Shown: positions 17,897 to 27,494, counted from the stretch's first letter. The stretch is 64,000 bases of DNA from Lentzea flava (GCF_014648475.1 NZ_BMRE01000001.1:310001-374000); one strand, 5' to 3'. A program made the numbers and translations. Notes: a model not told the origin generated them from the letters alone.

Positions 17897-19104
17897 GTGC
17901 GTGCCGAAAATTACGTCCGCACAGGTTAAGCGGCATGCCGATACTCGTGGAGGACTCCGCCGAGACGGTCCCGTCGAAGTACCGCAAGGCGTTCGCTCCG
18001 GTCAGTTCCAAGGGGCTGGGGCCGGGCTCGCAAGGGTGCTGCGGCGGCGAGGGATCGGTGGGCGCGGTGCTGGTTGTAGTGCTGCTCGTACTCACGCAGC
18101 GCGTGCCGTAGATGCGCCTCGTTCCAGATCAGTGTGCGGTCCAGGAGCTCGCCGCGCAGCGACTTGACCCAGCGTTCCATGACCGCGTTCATGCGGGGCA
18201 CCCGCACGCCGCTCAGAATCGTCGGATCCCAGCGCCGACGAGGATCTCGTCGATCAGTGCCGGGTACTTGCCGTCGCGGTCGCGAATAAGGAACCTGATC
18301 CGCGCGACGTATCCAGTGTCCTCGAGGTCCATGAGCAAGTTTCGGATCGCCTGGGTGACCCAGGCATGGGTCGGGTGTGCGGTCGTGCCGACTACCCATA
18401 CACGCCGACTGGCGTGGTGGATAACGGCGAGAATGTACTGGCGCTGACCAGCCAGCGTGACCGGCTCGACGAAGTCCATCGCCAGAATCGCCTCCGCCTG
18501 CGAACGCAGGAACTCCGCCCAGGTAACGGTCGTCCGGCGCGGGGCCGGATCGATGCCGGCGGTTTTGAGGATCTCCCACACCGTCGATGCGGCGATCGCG
18601 ACACCGAGCAGCGTGAGCTCATCGTGGATACGTCGATACCCCCACGAGGGGTTCTCGGCCGCCAGGCGCAGGACAAGACGGCGGATCGAAGCGACAGTGC
18701 GCGGACGCCCAGGCCGACGGTTCACGCTCATGCAGACATGGCGGCGCGTCAGCAAAGTCGCGATGCCACCTCAGCACCGTATCCGGACTGACCAACAACC
18801 GGAGCCGACGCAACGTCGCACGGGCCAACGGCACAAGCAAGGCTGCGGAGCAACGCCCTGTCCTCAGACCGCAATAGTGGGCGCTGATCGCCGAGTTGCC
18901 GGTGCAGGACCGCGAGTTGATGGCGTAGCGCGAGGACCTCGACGTCCTTCCCACGATCGGTCATGCGCAGAAGCCACAGCGCGGCGAAGGCTTGAGAGAC
19001 AGCGAGGTAGGCGAAGCGGACCAGCACGGCCGCGATCATGCCGGATGATGACCGTTACCCAACGATGCCCGTTGACCTGCACGGACGTATTTCCCGGCAC
19101 GCAC
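17897..19104 (-). mobile_element. Insertion sequence copy A (1208 bp)
   Basis: Bounded by imperfect terminal inverted repeats of about 30 bp: 17897-17926 (GTGCGTGCCGAAAATTACGT...) and 19075-19104, whose complement reads GTGCGTGCCGGGAAATACGT.... One transposase gene lies on the minus strand. It has exactly the same length and ends as copy B at 22157-23364. No target-site duplication is evident. The element is of the integrase-core (IS3/IS481-like) DDE type; I could not fix the family name. Confidence 0.7.
17920..19039 (-). pseudogene. Integrase-core (rve-type) transposase, copy A, multiple frameshifts
   Basis: The protein can be followed through four frames. ATG 19039 gives FAYLAVSQAFAALWLLRM and ILALRHQ-type text. 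A second frame gives LLVSPDTVLRWHRD. The third (18755-18213) gives NPSWGYRRIHDELTLLG, the first catalytic Asp in ILAMDFVEPV and the second in FLIRDRDGKYPAL. The last has PRMNAVMERWVKSLR (third acidic residue, E of MERW) and ends DRLGGVLHEYRHAA. Frameshifts lie near 18840, 18745 and 18220. No functional transposase can be made. Confidence 0.75.
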
Positions 19105-19414
19105 AACGCGGCACCAATGTCCCCTGCCAGCGATACGACGACGTTCCTCAATGCGACAGAGAATGGAATAACATTGCTCACTGATTCAGCTTCTCGACAC
19201 CAGCCCATATGACCGTCCGAGTACTGGGCATGTCCAGCACGTTGGGTCAGCTCGAGACCTTCGAGAGCGAGACCGCTGCGGACAGCGCTCTGGAAGGCGC
19301 CACTCCAATCGCGGAGAGCCTGCCCCCATCGAGGGAACCGAATTGCACGCCGAGCGAGACCGCCCTCATCCTGGTAGCATCCGCACCCCATTTCACGCAC
19401 CAGAGGAGCATCAA
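19105..19414. other. Leader of the two-gene cassette
   Basis: 310 bases between the end of IS copy A and the cassette. No gene text; the small frames on both strands lack start sites. The promoter of the cassette should lie here, but I cannot assign its boxes. Confidence 0.35.
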
Positions 19415-19822
19415 GTGACCTCGGTCAGAGTTTCTTTCGCCAGCGCACAGGTGGACGAGAACGCACACACCGCACGAGAGCTTCTCGACAGCAAGGGCAT
19501 CTGTATCCAACTCGAACACGGCATCGAGCTCAGGGTGGCCCGCTGCTACTTCGAGCGCCATTTCGACCTTACGCAAATAATCGTGGAAGCCCTAGTCACC
19601 GTTCCCGTCGACGTGGCCGCCACCGCAGCGGCGGCTGCGATCGGAGGGTTCGTCAAACGTCGTTTCCGCGGAAAGGTGAAGCCGATCTCAGTCGAGACGG
19701 ACCCCGACGGAAAGCTCAACACTGAGGAGCAGGAACAGCTGATCAGACTTCTGTTGGAGAGGCTGGAGACAGACGACCGCCCTGACGACACAGAGAACGG
19801 TGAGACCAAGGAGTCCGCGTGA
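19415..19822 (+). CDS. Small cassette protein with hydrophobic segment
   Basis: 135 residues from GTG 19415, chosen because AGAGGAGC lies 6-13 bases upstream; the longer frame from 19343 has no such site. The N-terminal half (VSFASAQVDENAHTARELLD, then GIELRVARCYFERHF) looks alpha/beta. Residues about 53-77 are hydrophobic (IIVEALVTVPVDVAATAAAAAIGG) and precede a basic stretch (FVKRRFRGKVK). The C-terminus is an acidic helix (EEQEQLIRLLLERLETDD). It could be a membrane or effector-associated adaptor. The family is not recognised. It ends in GTGA, overlapping the protease-like gene by four bases. Confidence 0.6.
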   Translation: MTSVRVSFASAQVDENAHTARELLDSKGICIQLEHGIELRVARCYFERHFDLTQIIVEALVTVPVDVAATAAAAAIGGFVKRRFRGKVKPISVETDPDGKLNTEEQEQLIRLLLERLETDDRPDDTENGETKESA

Positions 19823-21933
19823 TCTTCGCCCGCGCGGCCGCACAGGTTCTCATCGAGCTCGGTATCGACATAACCGCCTTCGAACATGATCCGGCCAACA
19901 AAGAATACCGGAGCCGGGTTCACGACGCGTTCTTCGGCAGGCCCGATGATCACCCACCCGACGAGCATGTCGTCGCGGAGGTGCTGAGGCACGAGCAGAG
20001 GTCCGGTCACCACCTGTTCGACATGTCGAACCTGGGACCGTCCTTCGCTCAGGGGGATATCGCGACCACGTTGATGCTGACCAGACAGACCAAGTCCGCT
20101 TTGCTGATGTTCAAGAAGATCTTCCTCCGGCACATCGATTTCTCAAATTATATCGAGCGCCTACTGGTCGTCGTACCCAGCACTCACCAGGACGCGTACG
20201 TTCACCCGTTCCGCGACCAGCGCTACATCGTGCTGCCTTACGGACTCGTTCAGGCCTTGGAGTTCGTCAACGAGACTTTCCTCATCTCTGATCTTTTCAA
20301 ACAGTACGGAGACGACGACGGCTTCGACAGCTTGGCTATGCCGGTTGTGCGCCAAGTCAACGAGTTGAGGCATGGCGTACTGGAGAACGCGCGACACACA
20401 CCGGTCCTGTTTCCCTCACTCGCGGCTGCGCTTTCCAACCTCCAACTGCTCGACGCCCTGTGCAGCCGCACGTTCGCGACATTGTTCGTCGTCGCACACG
20501 AGGCCGTACACGCTGAAGAACGGCACGATGTCCTGTTCGACCCGCTGAACGACGCTCATCCCGCCGCGGCAACGGTGCGCATGTTCGTCGAAGGCTGGTC
20601 GGTATCACCCGGCACCGCGTTGGAGCTGAGCACGGACGAACGTGCCTACTTCTTGTTCGACCCAGTCGGCGCATGGACAAACATGTCAGCGGCGATCGCC
20701 ACATACTTTCTCATGCTCGGCAAGGCGCGCTACCGCGACAAGGAGAAGCTAGCGGTGGTGGGCGCCCGTGTGCGGAACCTGTCCGACCACCACCTCGGAA
20801 GCGGTAACGCGGCGACGTTCGGCGTTGGCGGAGTCATGATCGCCGAGATCGAGAAGTTGTTCGACAAGTGGCTCGGTGCGGAACGCCCCAAGCCGTCTGA
20901 TGACTACAAGGCGTGGTGGCGCGAATACCTGTACCTAGGCCCGAAGGTTCAGCGCTACCTCATGACGAAGATCGCGACGGCAATCCAGGAGAAGAAGTTC
21001 CCGACGCCGATGTCCACCGCGCTTGCAAAAGATCGTCCCCTGCACGACCCGTTCGAGTTGCACCGCGAACCCCCTTCGCTGACGAAGGTCGACGACGCGC
21101 TCGCGGTGCTGACGCAGAAGCTCGACCAACTGAGGCCCTCAACGGGGTCGCCGATCGAGGAAAGGGCGGCGTTCGCGGCCGGGCTTGACGGGGTGTCCAA
21201 ACTAGCGGCCGGGCTCGGCCAGTGGGACGTGGCCATCACGTGGTCAGCTGAAGCCGTGCAGCTGCTCAGGGTGCTCGCTGCCGAGGACCCACAGAGGCTC
21301 ACCGACATGCTGGGGCTCGCGCTGATCGGCTACAGCGCGGTGCTCAACATGTCGGTACAGGATCCCAAGGAGAAGCAGTGCCGTCAGACCGAGATCGTCC
21401 GGACGACTCTCGAGGAACTCAGGACGGACATCACCAAGGGCATGATGCTGATCGCCGAGAGGTTCAGGGCCGAATTCAGGATCGAGGAACGGCTGTCCAC
21501 TTGTGCTGAGGCGATTGAGATCTTTCGCGAGTTGAGCGCGAAACACGGCTCGACCGATGATCTGCGCAATCTCATCGGTGCACTCGGCAATTACGCCGGT
21601 GTGCTGCTTGACGATCACCGGCACGACGAAGCTGAAGCGGCTGCAGAGGAAGTGGTGCAACGTTGCCGAGAAGCAATCTCTGACATCAGCTTTCTGCCAG
21701 ATCTCGCACGATCGCTGTACACCGCGGCGTTCCTGATGGCCAAACGCAAAGACGGTACCCGGAAGGCGGAAGCCGTTGCAGCGCTGAAGGAATCCGGAGC
21801 CTTGTACGTGCGGCTCGTGCTCTCCAGTCAGGGCGATCATCTCGGGGTGTTGACTGAGGTGATCAAGCTCCTGGAAGAACTTGGCGAACCGGAGGCAGCC
21901 GCCAGATTCATCAGGGCCGTGAAATCACGCTGA
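19819..21933 (+). CDS. HExxH metallopeptidase-like protein with TPR-like C-terminus
   Basis: 704 residues from GTG 19819. The motif VVAHEAVHAEE (H227-E228-x-x-H231) is a zincin signature. TDERAYFLFD at 272-281 places E274 where a gluzincin third ligand could be. The flanks include a helical N-terminal region and a hydrophobic helix (AAIATYFLMLG, about 290). Residues 430-704 are helix-pair repeats of TPR type (AAGLGQWDVAITWSAEAVQL; NYAGVLLDDHRHDEAEAAAEE). A peptidase joined to repeats and coupled to a small adaptor suggests a sensor-effector pair. Activity and target are inference. It is intact although both flanking IS copies are decayed. Confidence 0.6.
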   Translation: MIFARAAAQVLIELGIDITAFEHDPANKEYRSRVHDAFFGRPDDHPPDEHVVAEVLRHEQRSGHHLFDMSNLGPSFAQGDIATTLMLTRQTKSALLMFKKIFLRHIDFSNYIERLLVVVPSTHQDAYVHPFRDQRYIVLPYGLVQALEFVNETFLISDLFKQYGDDDGFDSLAMPVVRQVNELRHGVLENARHTPVLFPSLAAALSNLQLLDALCSRTFATLFVVAHEAVHAEERHDVLFDPLNDAHPAAATVRMFVEGWSVSPGTALELSTDERAYFLFDPVGAWTNMSAAIATYFLMLGKARYRDKEKLAVVGARVRNLSDHHLGSGNAATFGVGGVMIAEIEKLFDKWLGAERPKPSDDYKAWWREYLYLGPKVQRYLMTKIATAIQEKKFPTPMSTALAKDRPLHDPFELHREPPSLTKVDDALAVLTQKLDQLRPSTGSPIEERAAFAAGLDGVSKLAAGLGQWDVAITWSAEAVQLLRVLAAEDPQRLTDMLGLALIGYSAVLNMSVQDPKEKQCRQTEIVRTTLEELRTDITKGMMLIAERFRAEFRIEERLSTCAEAIEIFRELSAKHGSTDDLRNLIGALGNYAGVLLDDHRHDEAEAAAEEVVQRCREAISDISFLPDLARSLYTAAFLMAKRKDGTRKAEAVAALKESGALYVRLVLSSQGDHLGVLTEVIKLLEELGEPEAAARFIRAVKSR

Positions 21934-21970
21934 GACGGAGCCAGGAAAGCGTGCAGGAATACAGACTGCG

Positions 21971-22005
21971 GATCGCCCGGCTAATCGCCGACCAGCCGGG
22001 CGATC
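21971..22005. terminator. Hairpin after the cassette
   Basis: Perfect 12-bp stem (GATCGCCCGGCT/AGCCGGGCGATC) with an 11-base loop, beginning 37 bp after the stop of the metallopeptidase gene. It has no T-run. Confidence 0.55.
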
Positions 22006-22156
22006 ACCCCCAGGTTATGAGGCGAGCGGAACATCACCTCCGAGCCCCACAAAGACTTTCCGAGTAGCCCTCGTGCGGTGTGTGATCAACTTCGGTTGGC
22101 CAGGTGGTGCGTCCGTGTTCGTGGTGCAGTAGGACCACTGCAGCGGCGACGATGCT

Positions 22157-23364
22157 GTGCGTGCTGAAACTACGTCCATGCAGGCTAAGCAGCATGGCGA
22201 TACTCGTGGATGACTCCGCCGAGACGGTCTTGCTGACCTACGGTGAGGCGTTCGATCTGGCCAGGTTCGAGAGGCTGCAGCCGCGCCCTCAGGGGTGCTG
22301 CGGTGGCGAGTGATCGGTGGGTCCGATGCTCGTTGTAATGCCGCTCGTACTCGCGCAGCGCGTGCCGTAGGTGGGTCTGACTCCAGATCAGCGTGCGGTC
22401 CAGCCGTTCGGTGCGAAGGGTCTTCACCCAGCGTTCAATGATGAAGTTCATGCGGGGCATCCGAACACCGGTCAGCACCGTCGCAATTCCAGCAACGCCG
22501 AGGATTTTGGCGATCAACTCTGGGTATTTGGCGTCGCGGTCACGAATGAGGAACCTGATCTGCGCGAGGTATCCGGTGTCGTCCAGGTCCATGAGCAGGT
22601 TGCGGATCACCTGGGTAACCCAGGCATGGGTCGGGTGTGCGGTCGTGCCGAGTATTCGTACACGCTGGCCGGCGTGGTGGATGGCGGCGAGAATGTACTG
22701 GCGCTGCCCGGTCAGCGTGACCGTCTTGATGAAGTCCATCGCCAGGATCGCCTCAGCCTGCGAACGCAGGAACCCGGCCCAGGTAACGGTTGCCCGACTC
22801 GGCGCCGGATCGACGCCCGCCGTCTTGAGGATCTCCCACACCGTGGAGGCGGCGATGTGACACCCAAGAGCGCGACTTCACCGTGGATGCGTCGATAACC
22901 CACGAAGGGTTCTCAGTTGCCAGACACAGGACGAGGCAGCGGATCGAAGCGACCGTACGCGGACGGACGTCCAGGTCCTCTGTTCACGCTCGCACGGGCA
23001 TGACGGCGCTTCATCAGATCGCGATGCCACCTCACCACCATGTCCGGGCTGACCAACAGCCGGAGCTGGCGCAACCTCACGCGAGCCAGGGGCGCGAGTA
23101 AAGCGGCGAGCAACACCCTGTCCTCTGGCCGCAATCGTGGGCGCTGATCGCCGAGCCGCCGGCGCAAAACCTCGAGCTGATGACGCAGAGCGAGAATCTC
23201 GACGTCCTTGTCCCGATCGGACATGCGCAGCAGCCACAGCGCGGCGAAGGCATGGGAGACGGCGAGGTAGGCGAAGCGGACCAGCACGGCCGCGATCATG
23301 CCGGATGACGACCACAAACCATCAACGCCTCCTGACCTGCACGGACGTATTCGTCGGCACGCAC
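22157..23364 (-). mobile_element. Insertion sequence copy B (1208 bp)
   Basis: Same element as copy A, same orientation and same length. The left end is at 22157-22186 (GTGCGTGCTGAAACTACGTC...) and the right end at 23335-23364 (complement GTGCGTGCCGACGAATACGT...). Internal sequence differs from copy A at many positions, so this is not a recent duplication. Together with copy A it brackets 19105-22156 like a composite transposon. Confidence 0.7.
22185..23317 (-). pseudogene. Integrase-core transposase, copy B, frameshifted
   Basis: The N-terminal 115 codons are continuous (FAYLAVSHAFAALWLLRMSD, ILALRHQLEVLRRRLGDQR, LLVSPDMVVRWHRD). The middle (GYRRIHGEVALLGV) and C-terminal parts (from EILKTAGVDPAP at 22841 to the end at 22185) lie in other frames. 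The C-terminal part is uninterrupted and holds AMDFIKTV, IRDRDAKYP and NFIIERW, the three acidic positions. Breaks lie near 22860 and 22900-22980, at places different from those in copy A. Confidence 0.75.
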
Positions 23365-23846
23365 AAGGTCGAAAACCGATGCACTTCGCAGCCTAAGACG
23401 CGCGTCCCGATCGTAGCTCAAGCGTCTCTTCAGTCGCGCCGATATCCGTACCGGGTGCCGGCGGTCTCGTTGGGCCATGTCGCACAATGGTTTATTCGTG
23501 CGCCTTCTACGCGGACATTGCCTCGCGGCGGCGTGGTCCGGCGTACCGGTCTCGCCGTTGTCCTGGGACGCGACGAGAGCCGCCACGGGATTCACCAGAA
23601 TCCCGTGAGGTAATTCATATTTCGGCCGTCTTTGCCTCACCGCGGTGGCGCCCTGTCCCTCGACCACCGCGGGCGGTTTGCCCTTCCGCGACTTGTGGAG
23701 CGTCAGCCATCCGTTCCACCGGGTGGGTTTGGCGAGGCATTCCCGGACGCGGTCCGGGTCTGCGGTCAGTGCGGCGTGCGCCCCGACGGCGCACACGGCT
23801 TCCCCTCTGTGACTTCGTGGCGTGTGGTGGTGGAGCCGGGAAATGT
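23365..23846. other. Gap without a supported gene
   Basis: About 480 bases between IS copy B and the broken MFS gene. A minus frame (23296-23796) contains the plausible-looking stretch PTRWNGWLTLHKSRKGKPP but has no family signature or start site. The segment may be the worn edge of the accessory region. Confidence 0.3.
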
Positions 23847-24968
23847 TCAGGGTGTGGGAGGCGCCGTCGGTCGGAAGCTGGCCGTCGTGCCGGCGGCGAG
23901 GACGGCGACGACCACGCCGAACCCCACGCTGGCCGTCCGCAGGCCGACCAGCTGCACGGCCAGGCCTTCCCCCACGATCGGTGCGGAGATGGCGATGTAG
24001 GCGACGACGAAGAAGCTGGATGCGACCTCGGCGCGCCGGTCGGGTGGGCTCGTGGCGGTCAGCAGCGCGAGGGCGGTGCGGAAGGTGGTGCCCTGGCCGA
24101 GTCCGGCGAGGGTGGTGGCGACGAGCTGGAGCGGGAGCGACCCGGCCGCGAGGGCTCCTGCGAGCACCAGCGCGCCGAAGGCAAGGGTGGCCGATCCGAC
24201 CGGTAGGGCGTGCGCGCGCAGCCGGGGGACGAGGACGGTCTGGCCGAAGGTCGACACCGCGAGCAGCCAGCAGACCAGAAGGCCGGCCGGGACGGCGAGC
24301 AGGGTGCGCAGGAACAGCGGTGTCACGGCGGTGAACAGGCCCAGCACGGCGAAACTGGCGAAACCGGCGATCGTGGCCTTGGCGAAGGTCGTCCGCATCG
24401 CAGCGGGCACCGTCAGGCGTGTGATGCGCAGTTCGCGCGGGCTGCGGGCGGTGACGGGCTCGGGCATCGCCCGGATGCCCACGCCCACCGCGACGACCAG
24501 CAGCAGGTGGAGCAGGAGGGCAGGTGCAGCGGGGCGGGTGCGTACTGCGCCAGCAGACCGGACACGAGCGGTCCCGCGCCGAGCCCGCCCATGTTGGCCA
24601 CCGCCGCGATCAGGGTCGCGCGACCGCGGTCATCGTCGGAGTCCACGAGCGTGGCGGTCGCGGTGCCGGTGAAGATGCCCGCAGACAGCCCGGACAGCAG
24701 TCGTGCCGCGATCAGCAGGCCGACGTCGTCCGCGAGGAGGAACAGGACTGTGCTCAGCACGGCGCACGCCAGGCCGGGGAGCAGGGTGCGCCGTCGCCCG
24801 ATCACGTCCGACGAGCAGGAGCGCGGCCAGGACGCCCACCGCGTAGGCGGCGAAGACCACGGTCGTGGTGAGCGTCGAGAAGCCGATCGCCCGCTGGTAG
24901 AGCGGGTACAGCGGAGTGGGCAGCGTGGTGCCGGACATCGTGACGGCGAAGGCCTCCGCGGCGGCCAC
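23847..24968 (-). pseudogene. MFS transporter with two frameshifts
   Basis: The protein begins at GTG 24968 (AEAFAVTMSGTTLPTPLYPL) but needs a frame change after AALLLVG (about 24810) to reach SDVIGRRRTLLPGLA, the MFS loop 2-3 signature. A second change near 24510 (after QYAPAPLHLP) leads to the last seven helices (ATIAGFASFAVLGLFTAV; AIDPIVG-like AISAPIVGEGLAVQLVG). All helices of a roughly 375-residue drug-type MFS exporter are recognisable, so the damage is recent or is sequence error. It is divergent from the intact TetR gene at 25041, its likely regulator. Confidence 0.7.
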
Positions 24969-24997
24969 CGAACGGAAACATTAATGGATACGTTGTT

Positions 24998-25012
24998 CCC
25001 GATATTGTCGGG
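24998..25012. promoter_or_regulatory. Inverted repeat CCCGA-N5-TCGGG
   Basis: Lies in the 72-bp gap between the divergent MFS and TetR genes, beside TGGATACGTTGT, which resembles the GGATACGG direct repeats upstream of the hydrolase operon. A candidate TetR operator region. Confidence 0.4.
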
Positions 25013-25040
25013 TACGGCAAGCCCGGACATACTGGGGCGC

Positions 25041-25736
25041 GTGCCACCATCCCCGAACAGCCGCGGCGCGACCTCGACCGGCCGACGCGCGCCCGGCCGC
25101 CCCGCGATGCCCCGCGAGCAGATCGTCGCGGCGGCGCTGGCGATCCTCGATGAAGAAGGCGCTGACGCGTTGTCCCTGCGCGCTCTGGCCCAGCGGCTGG
25201 AGTCGAGCACGGCGACGCTGTATCGCCACTTCGACAGCCGCGCCGACCTGCTCGCGCAGGTGGTCGACCGCATCTTCGGCGAGATCGACGTCGACCCGGA
25301 CAAGGCGGCGACCTGGCAGGACGCGTGCACCGCGCTGGCCACCGCGATGTTCGAGGTGCTGCGCAAGCACCGCAACGCGGCCCCGCTGATCGGCGAGCAC
25401 GTGCCCGTCGGCCCCAACGCCATGCTGCACCGCGAGCGCGCCCTGGCATTCCTGCTCGCCGCGGGGTTCTCCCCCGCACTGGCGGCACGGGCCTACACGA
25501 CGCTGGCCCGGCACGTGCTCGGCTTCGCGATGCAGCTGGGCCAGGATGCCGCCGCCCAGCGCCGCGAGGACGCTGACGTGTCCGCCCACCTGCATCGGCT
25601 GGACCCGGACCGGTTCCCCGCCACGCTCGCGGTCGCCGACGCGCTCCCGGTGCCCCTGGAGGACGAGTTCGAGTTCGGGTTGCGGCTGATCATCATCGGC
25701 CTGGAGGCGGCCCGGACCAGCGAAGCCCGCGACTGA
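25041..25736 (+). CDS. TetR/AcrR-family regulator
   Basis: 231 residues from GTG 25041 (PPSPNSRGATSTGRRAPGRP). The HTH lies at residues about 30-75 (AALAILDEEGADALSLRALA, then LYRHFDSRADLL). The C-terminal ligand domain (about 95-215) is of the TetR_C type and includes HRERALAFLLAAGF and ARHVLGFAMQLGQ. The larger frame upstream to 24210 is antisense to the MFS gene and was discarded. It probably represses itself, the divergent MFS gene and the hydrolase operon downstream; repeated GGATACGG elements occur before both. Confidence 0.85.
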   Translation: MPPSPNSRGATSTGRRAPGRPAMPREQIVAAALAILDEEGADALSLRALAQRLESSTATLYRHFDSRADLLAQVVDRIFGEIDVDPDKAATWQDACTALATAMFEVLRKHRNAAPLIGEHVPVGPNAMLHRERALAFLLAAGFSPALAARAYTTLARHVLGFAMQLGQDAAAQRREDADVSAHLHRLDPDRFPATLAVADALPVPLEDEFEFGLRLIIIGLEAARTSEARD

Positions 25737-25775
25737 CCGGGCGACGTGCCGGCCGGTTCCTTGACCGCGCCGCGC

Positions 25776-25860
25776 ATTACGGATACGGTGTAGCCGAAAC
25801 ACGGTAACGGCGTCACGGAGCGCTTTCGCAGCGACCAATAACGGATACGGAGTAACCGAA
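25776..25860 (+). promoter_or_regulatory. Direct repeats upstream of the hydrolase operon
   Basis: ATTACGGATACGGTGTAGCC at 25776 and ATAACGGATACGGAGTAACC at 25838 are two near-identical elements about 62 bp apart. The second ends at the start codon 25861 and contains its GGAG ribosome-binding site. They look like regulator sites overlapping promoter and start. Confidence 0.5.
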
Positions 25861-26676
25861 ATGGAGTTCACGGACGCGACGTCCCAGTTCGTCGAACTGG
25901 ACGGCATGCGCGTGCACGTCCGGCGAACCGGCACCGGGCCCACGCTCGTGCTGCTGCACGGCAGCGGCTGGTCGCTGCACATCTTCGACGCCGTCACGGA
26001 CCTGCTCGCCGACCGCTTCCACGTCGTGCGCGTGGACCTGCCCGGCTTCGGTCTCACCGGACCGCGCCCGGACCGCGACTACTCGATCGGCGCGTACGTG
26101 TCCTTCCTCGACCGACTGCTCGACACGCCGGAACGGTTCGTGCTTGCCGGACACTCCTTCGGCGGGCAGATCGCCTGGACCTACGCCCTCGCCCACCCGG
26201 ACCGGCTCAGCGGACTCGTGCTGATGAACGCCACCGGCTACCCGGACAAGGACGTCCCGCTCGCGCTCCGCCTCGCCCGGATCCCGCCGCTGCGCCCGGT
26301 CCTGCGCCGCCTCGGCTCCCGCGCCGCGACCGCCCGCAACCTCGCCGGGCTGGTCGGACCGGGTTCGACCGTCGTCGACGACGCGCTGGTCGACCGCGTG
26401 CACGCGCTGATGTCCCGGCCAGGCGCACGGGACGCGTTCATCGACTTCGCCAACACCGACCACCCCGACCGCTCGGCCGAGATCGCCACCATCCGGACGC
26501 CGACCCTGGTGCTGAGCAGCGAACGCGTGTCGGAACAGCACTTCGGCCGGGACATCCCCGACAGCCACGAGGTCGCGCTGCCCGGAGTCGGACACCTCAT
26601 GCCCCTCGAAGCACCCGCCGAGGTGAGCCGGGCGATCACCGCCTTCACCGCCGGCCTCTACTGGGAGGAGGCCTGA
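25861..26676 (+). CDS. Alpha/beta hydrolase
   Basis: 271 residues from ATG 25861. The motifs are LLHGSG (oxyanion loop, about 34-39), the nucleophile elbow GHSFGG with S99, a late Asp in the strand TLVLSS..., and the final His in GVGHLMPLE. This is the fold of haloalkane dehalogenase, epoxide hydrolase and meta-cleavage hydrolases. It is the first gene of an operon; its TGA shares one base with the next ATG (TGATG). With a monooxygenase two genes on, hydrolysis of an oxidised ring or ester product is plausible, but the substrate is unknown. Confidence 0.8.
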   Translation: MEFTDATSQFVELDGMRVHVRRTGTGPTLVLLHGSGWSLHIFDAVTDLLADRFHVVRVDLPGFGLTGPRPDRDYSIGAYVSFLDRLLDTPERFVLAGHSFGGQIAWTYALAHPDRLSGLVLMNATGYPDKDVPLALRLARIPPLRPVLRRLGSRAATARNLAGLVGPGSTVVDDALVDRVHALMSRPGARDAFIDFANTDHPDRSAEIATIRTPTLVLSSERVSEQHFGRDIPDSHEVALPGVGHLMPLEAPAEVSRAITAFTAGLYWEEA

Positions 26677-27494
26677 TGCGGTACTTCGTCGCGCGCGGCG
26701 AGACCGACCGCCTCGCTCCCGCAACCCGCGCCGGACGGCGTGGCGACTTCGCCGTGCTCTCCGACGGCACTACCCACTACGAACTCGCGGGCCCCGGCGA
26801 CGGGCCGGTGTTCGTCTTCGTCCCCGGCCTCACGATCCCGCTCGACTTCTGGGACGACGTGACGTCGTTGCTGCACGAACGCGGCCACCGCACGCTGACC
26901 TACAGCGCCTACGGGCGCGGGTACTCCGACCGGGTCCGCGGCCGGTACGGGCGTCCGCTGTTCGTCCGGCAACTCGACGACCTGATCCGCCACCTCGGCC
27001 TGTCCGACGTCCACGTGGTCGGGTCCTCGATGGGCGCCCTGATCTCCCTTGCCTACGCCGCAAGCCCCGGCTCCCGCGCCGCGTCGCTGACGGTGAGCGG
27101 CCCGGCCGGGTTGTCCGCCGAACGCAACCCCATCGCGCTGATGCCAGACTCGCTCACCCCGCTGGCCGGCAAGCACCTGCTGCGCCGCAACCTCCTGGCC
27201 CACCTCGACCGCAACGTCGAGTCCACTGTGGACGCCGAGCGGCTGCGAACACTGGTGCTGGACGGTTTCCGGTTCGAGGGCCCGATGTACGCGCTCACCT
27301 CCACCCTCAAGCACTTCCCGTTCACCAACCAGGACACGCTCTTCGACACCGCCACCGCCTTCGACCGCGCCGTCGAACTGCTCAAGCCCGTGCGCGCCGA
27401 ACACATCCCCGACTGCGGGCACATGGCGCCCTTCGAACGCCCACAGCAGTTCGCCGGCCTGCTCACCACTTTCGCAACGGAGCTTCAGACATGA
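26676..27494 (+). CDS. Alpha/beta hydrolase, second of operon
   Basis: 272 residues from ATG 26676. It has the FVPGLT loop, nucleophile elbow GSSMGA with S118, and terminal His in DCGHMAPFE. It is clearly different in sequence from the hydrolase before it, so this is not a tandem duplicate. It overlaps the preceding stop by one base and the following monooxygenase start by four (ATGA), showing tight translational coupling. The substrate is unknown. Confidence 0.8.
   Translation: MRYFVARGETDRLAPATRAGRRGDFAVLSDGTTHYELAGPGDGPVFVFVPGLTIPLDFWDDVTSLLHERGHRTLTYSAYGRGYSDRVRGRYGRPLFVRQLDDLIRHLGLSDVHVVGSSMGALISLAYAASPGSRAASLTVSGPAGLSAERNPIALMPDSLTPLAGKHLLRRNLLAHLDRNVESTVDAERLRTLVLDGFRFEGPMYALTSTLKHFPFTNQDTLFDTATAFDRAVELLKPVRAEHIPDCGHMAPFERPQQFAGLLTTFATELQT

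Noticed and set aside
19209..19418. Small plus-strand frame (69 codons) before the cassette
   Set aside because: No ribosome site or recognisable text; more likely leader DNA.
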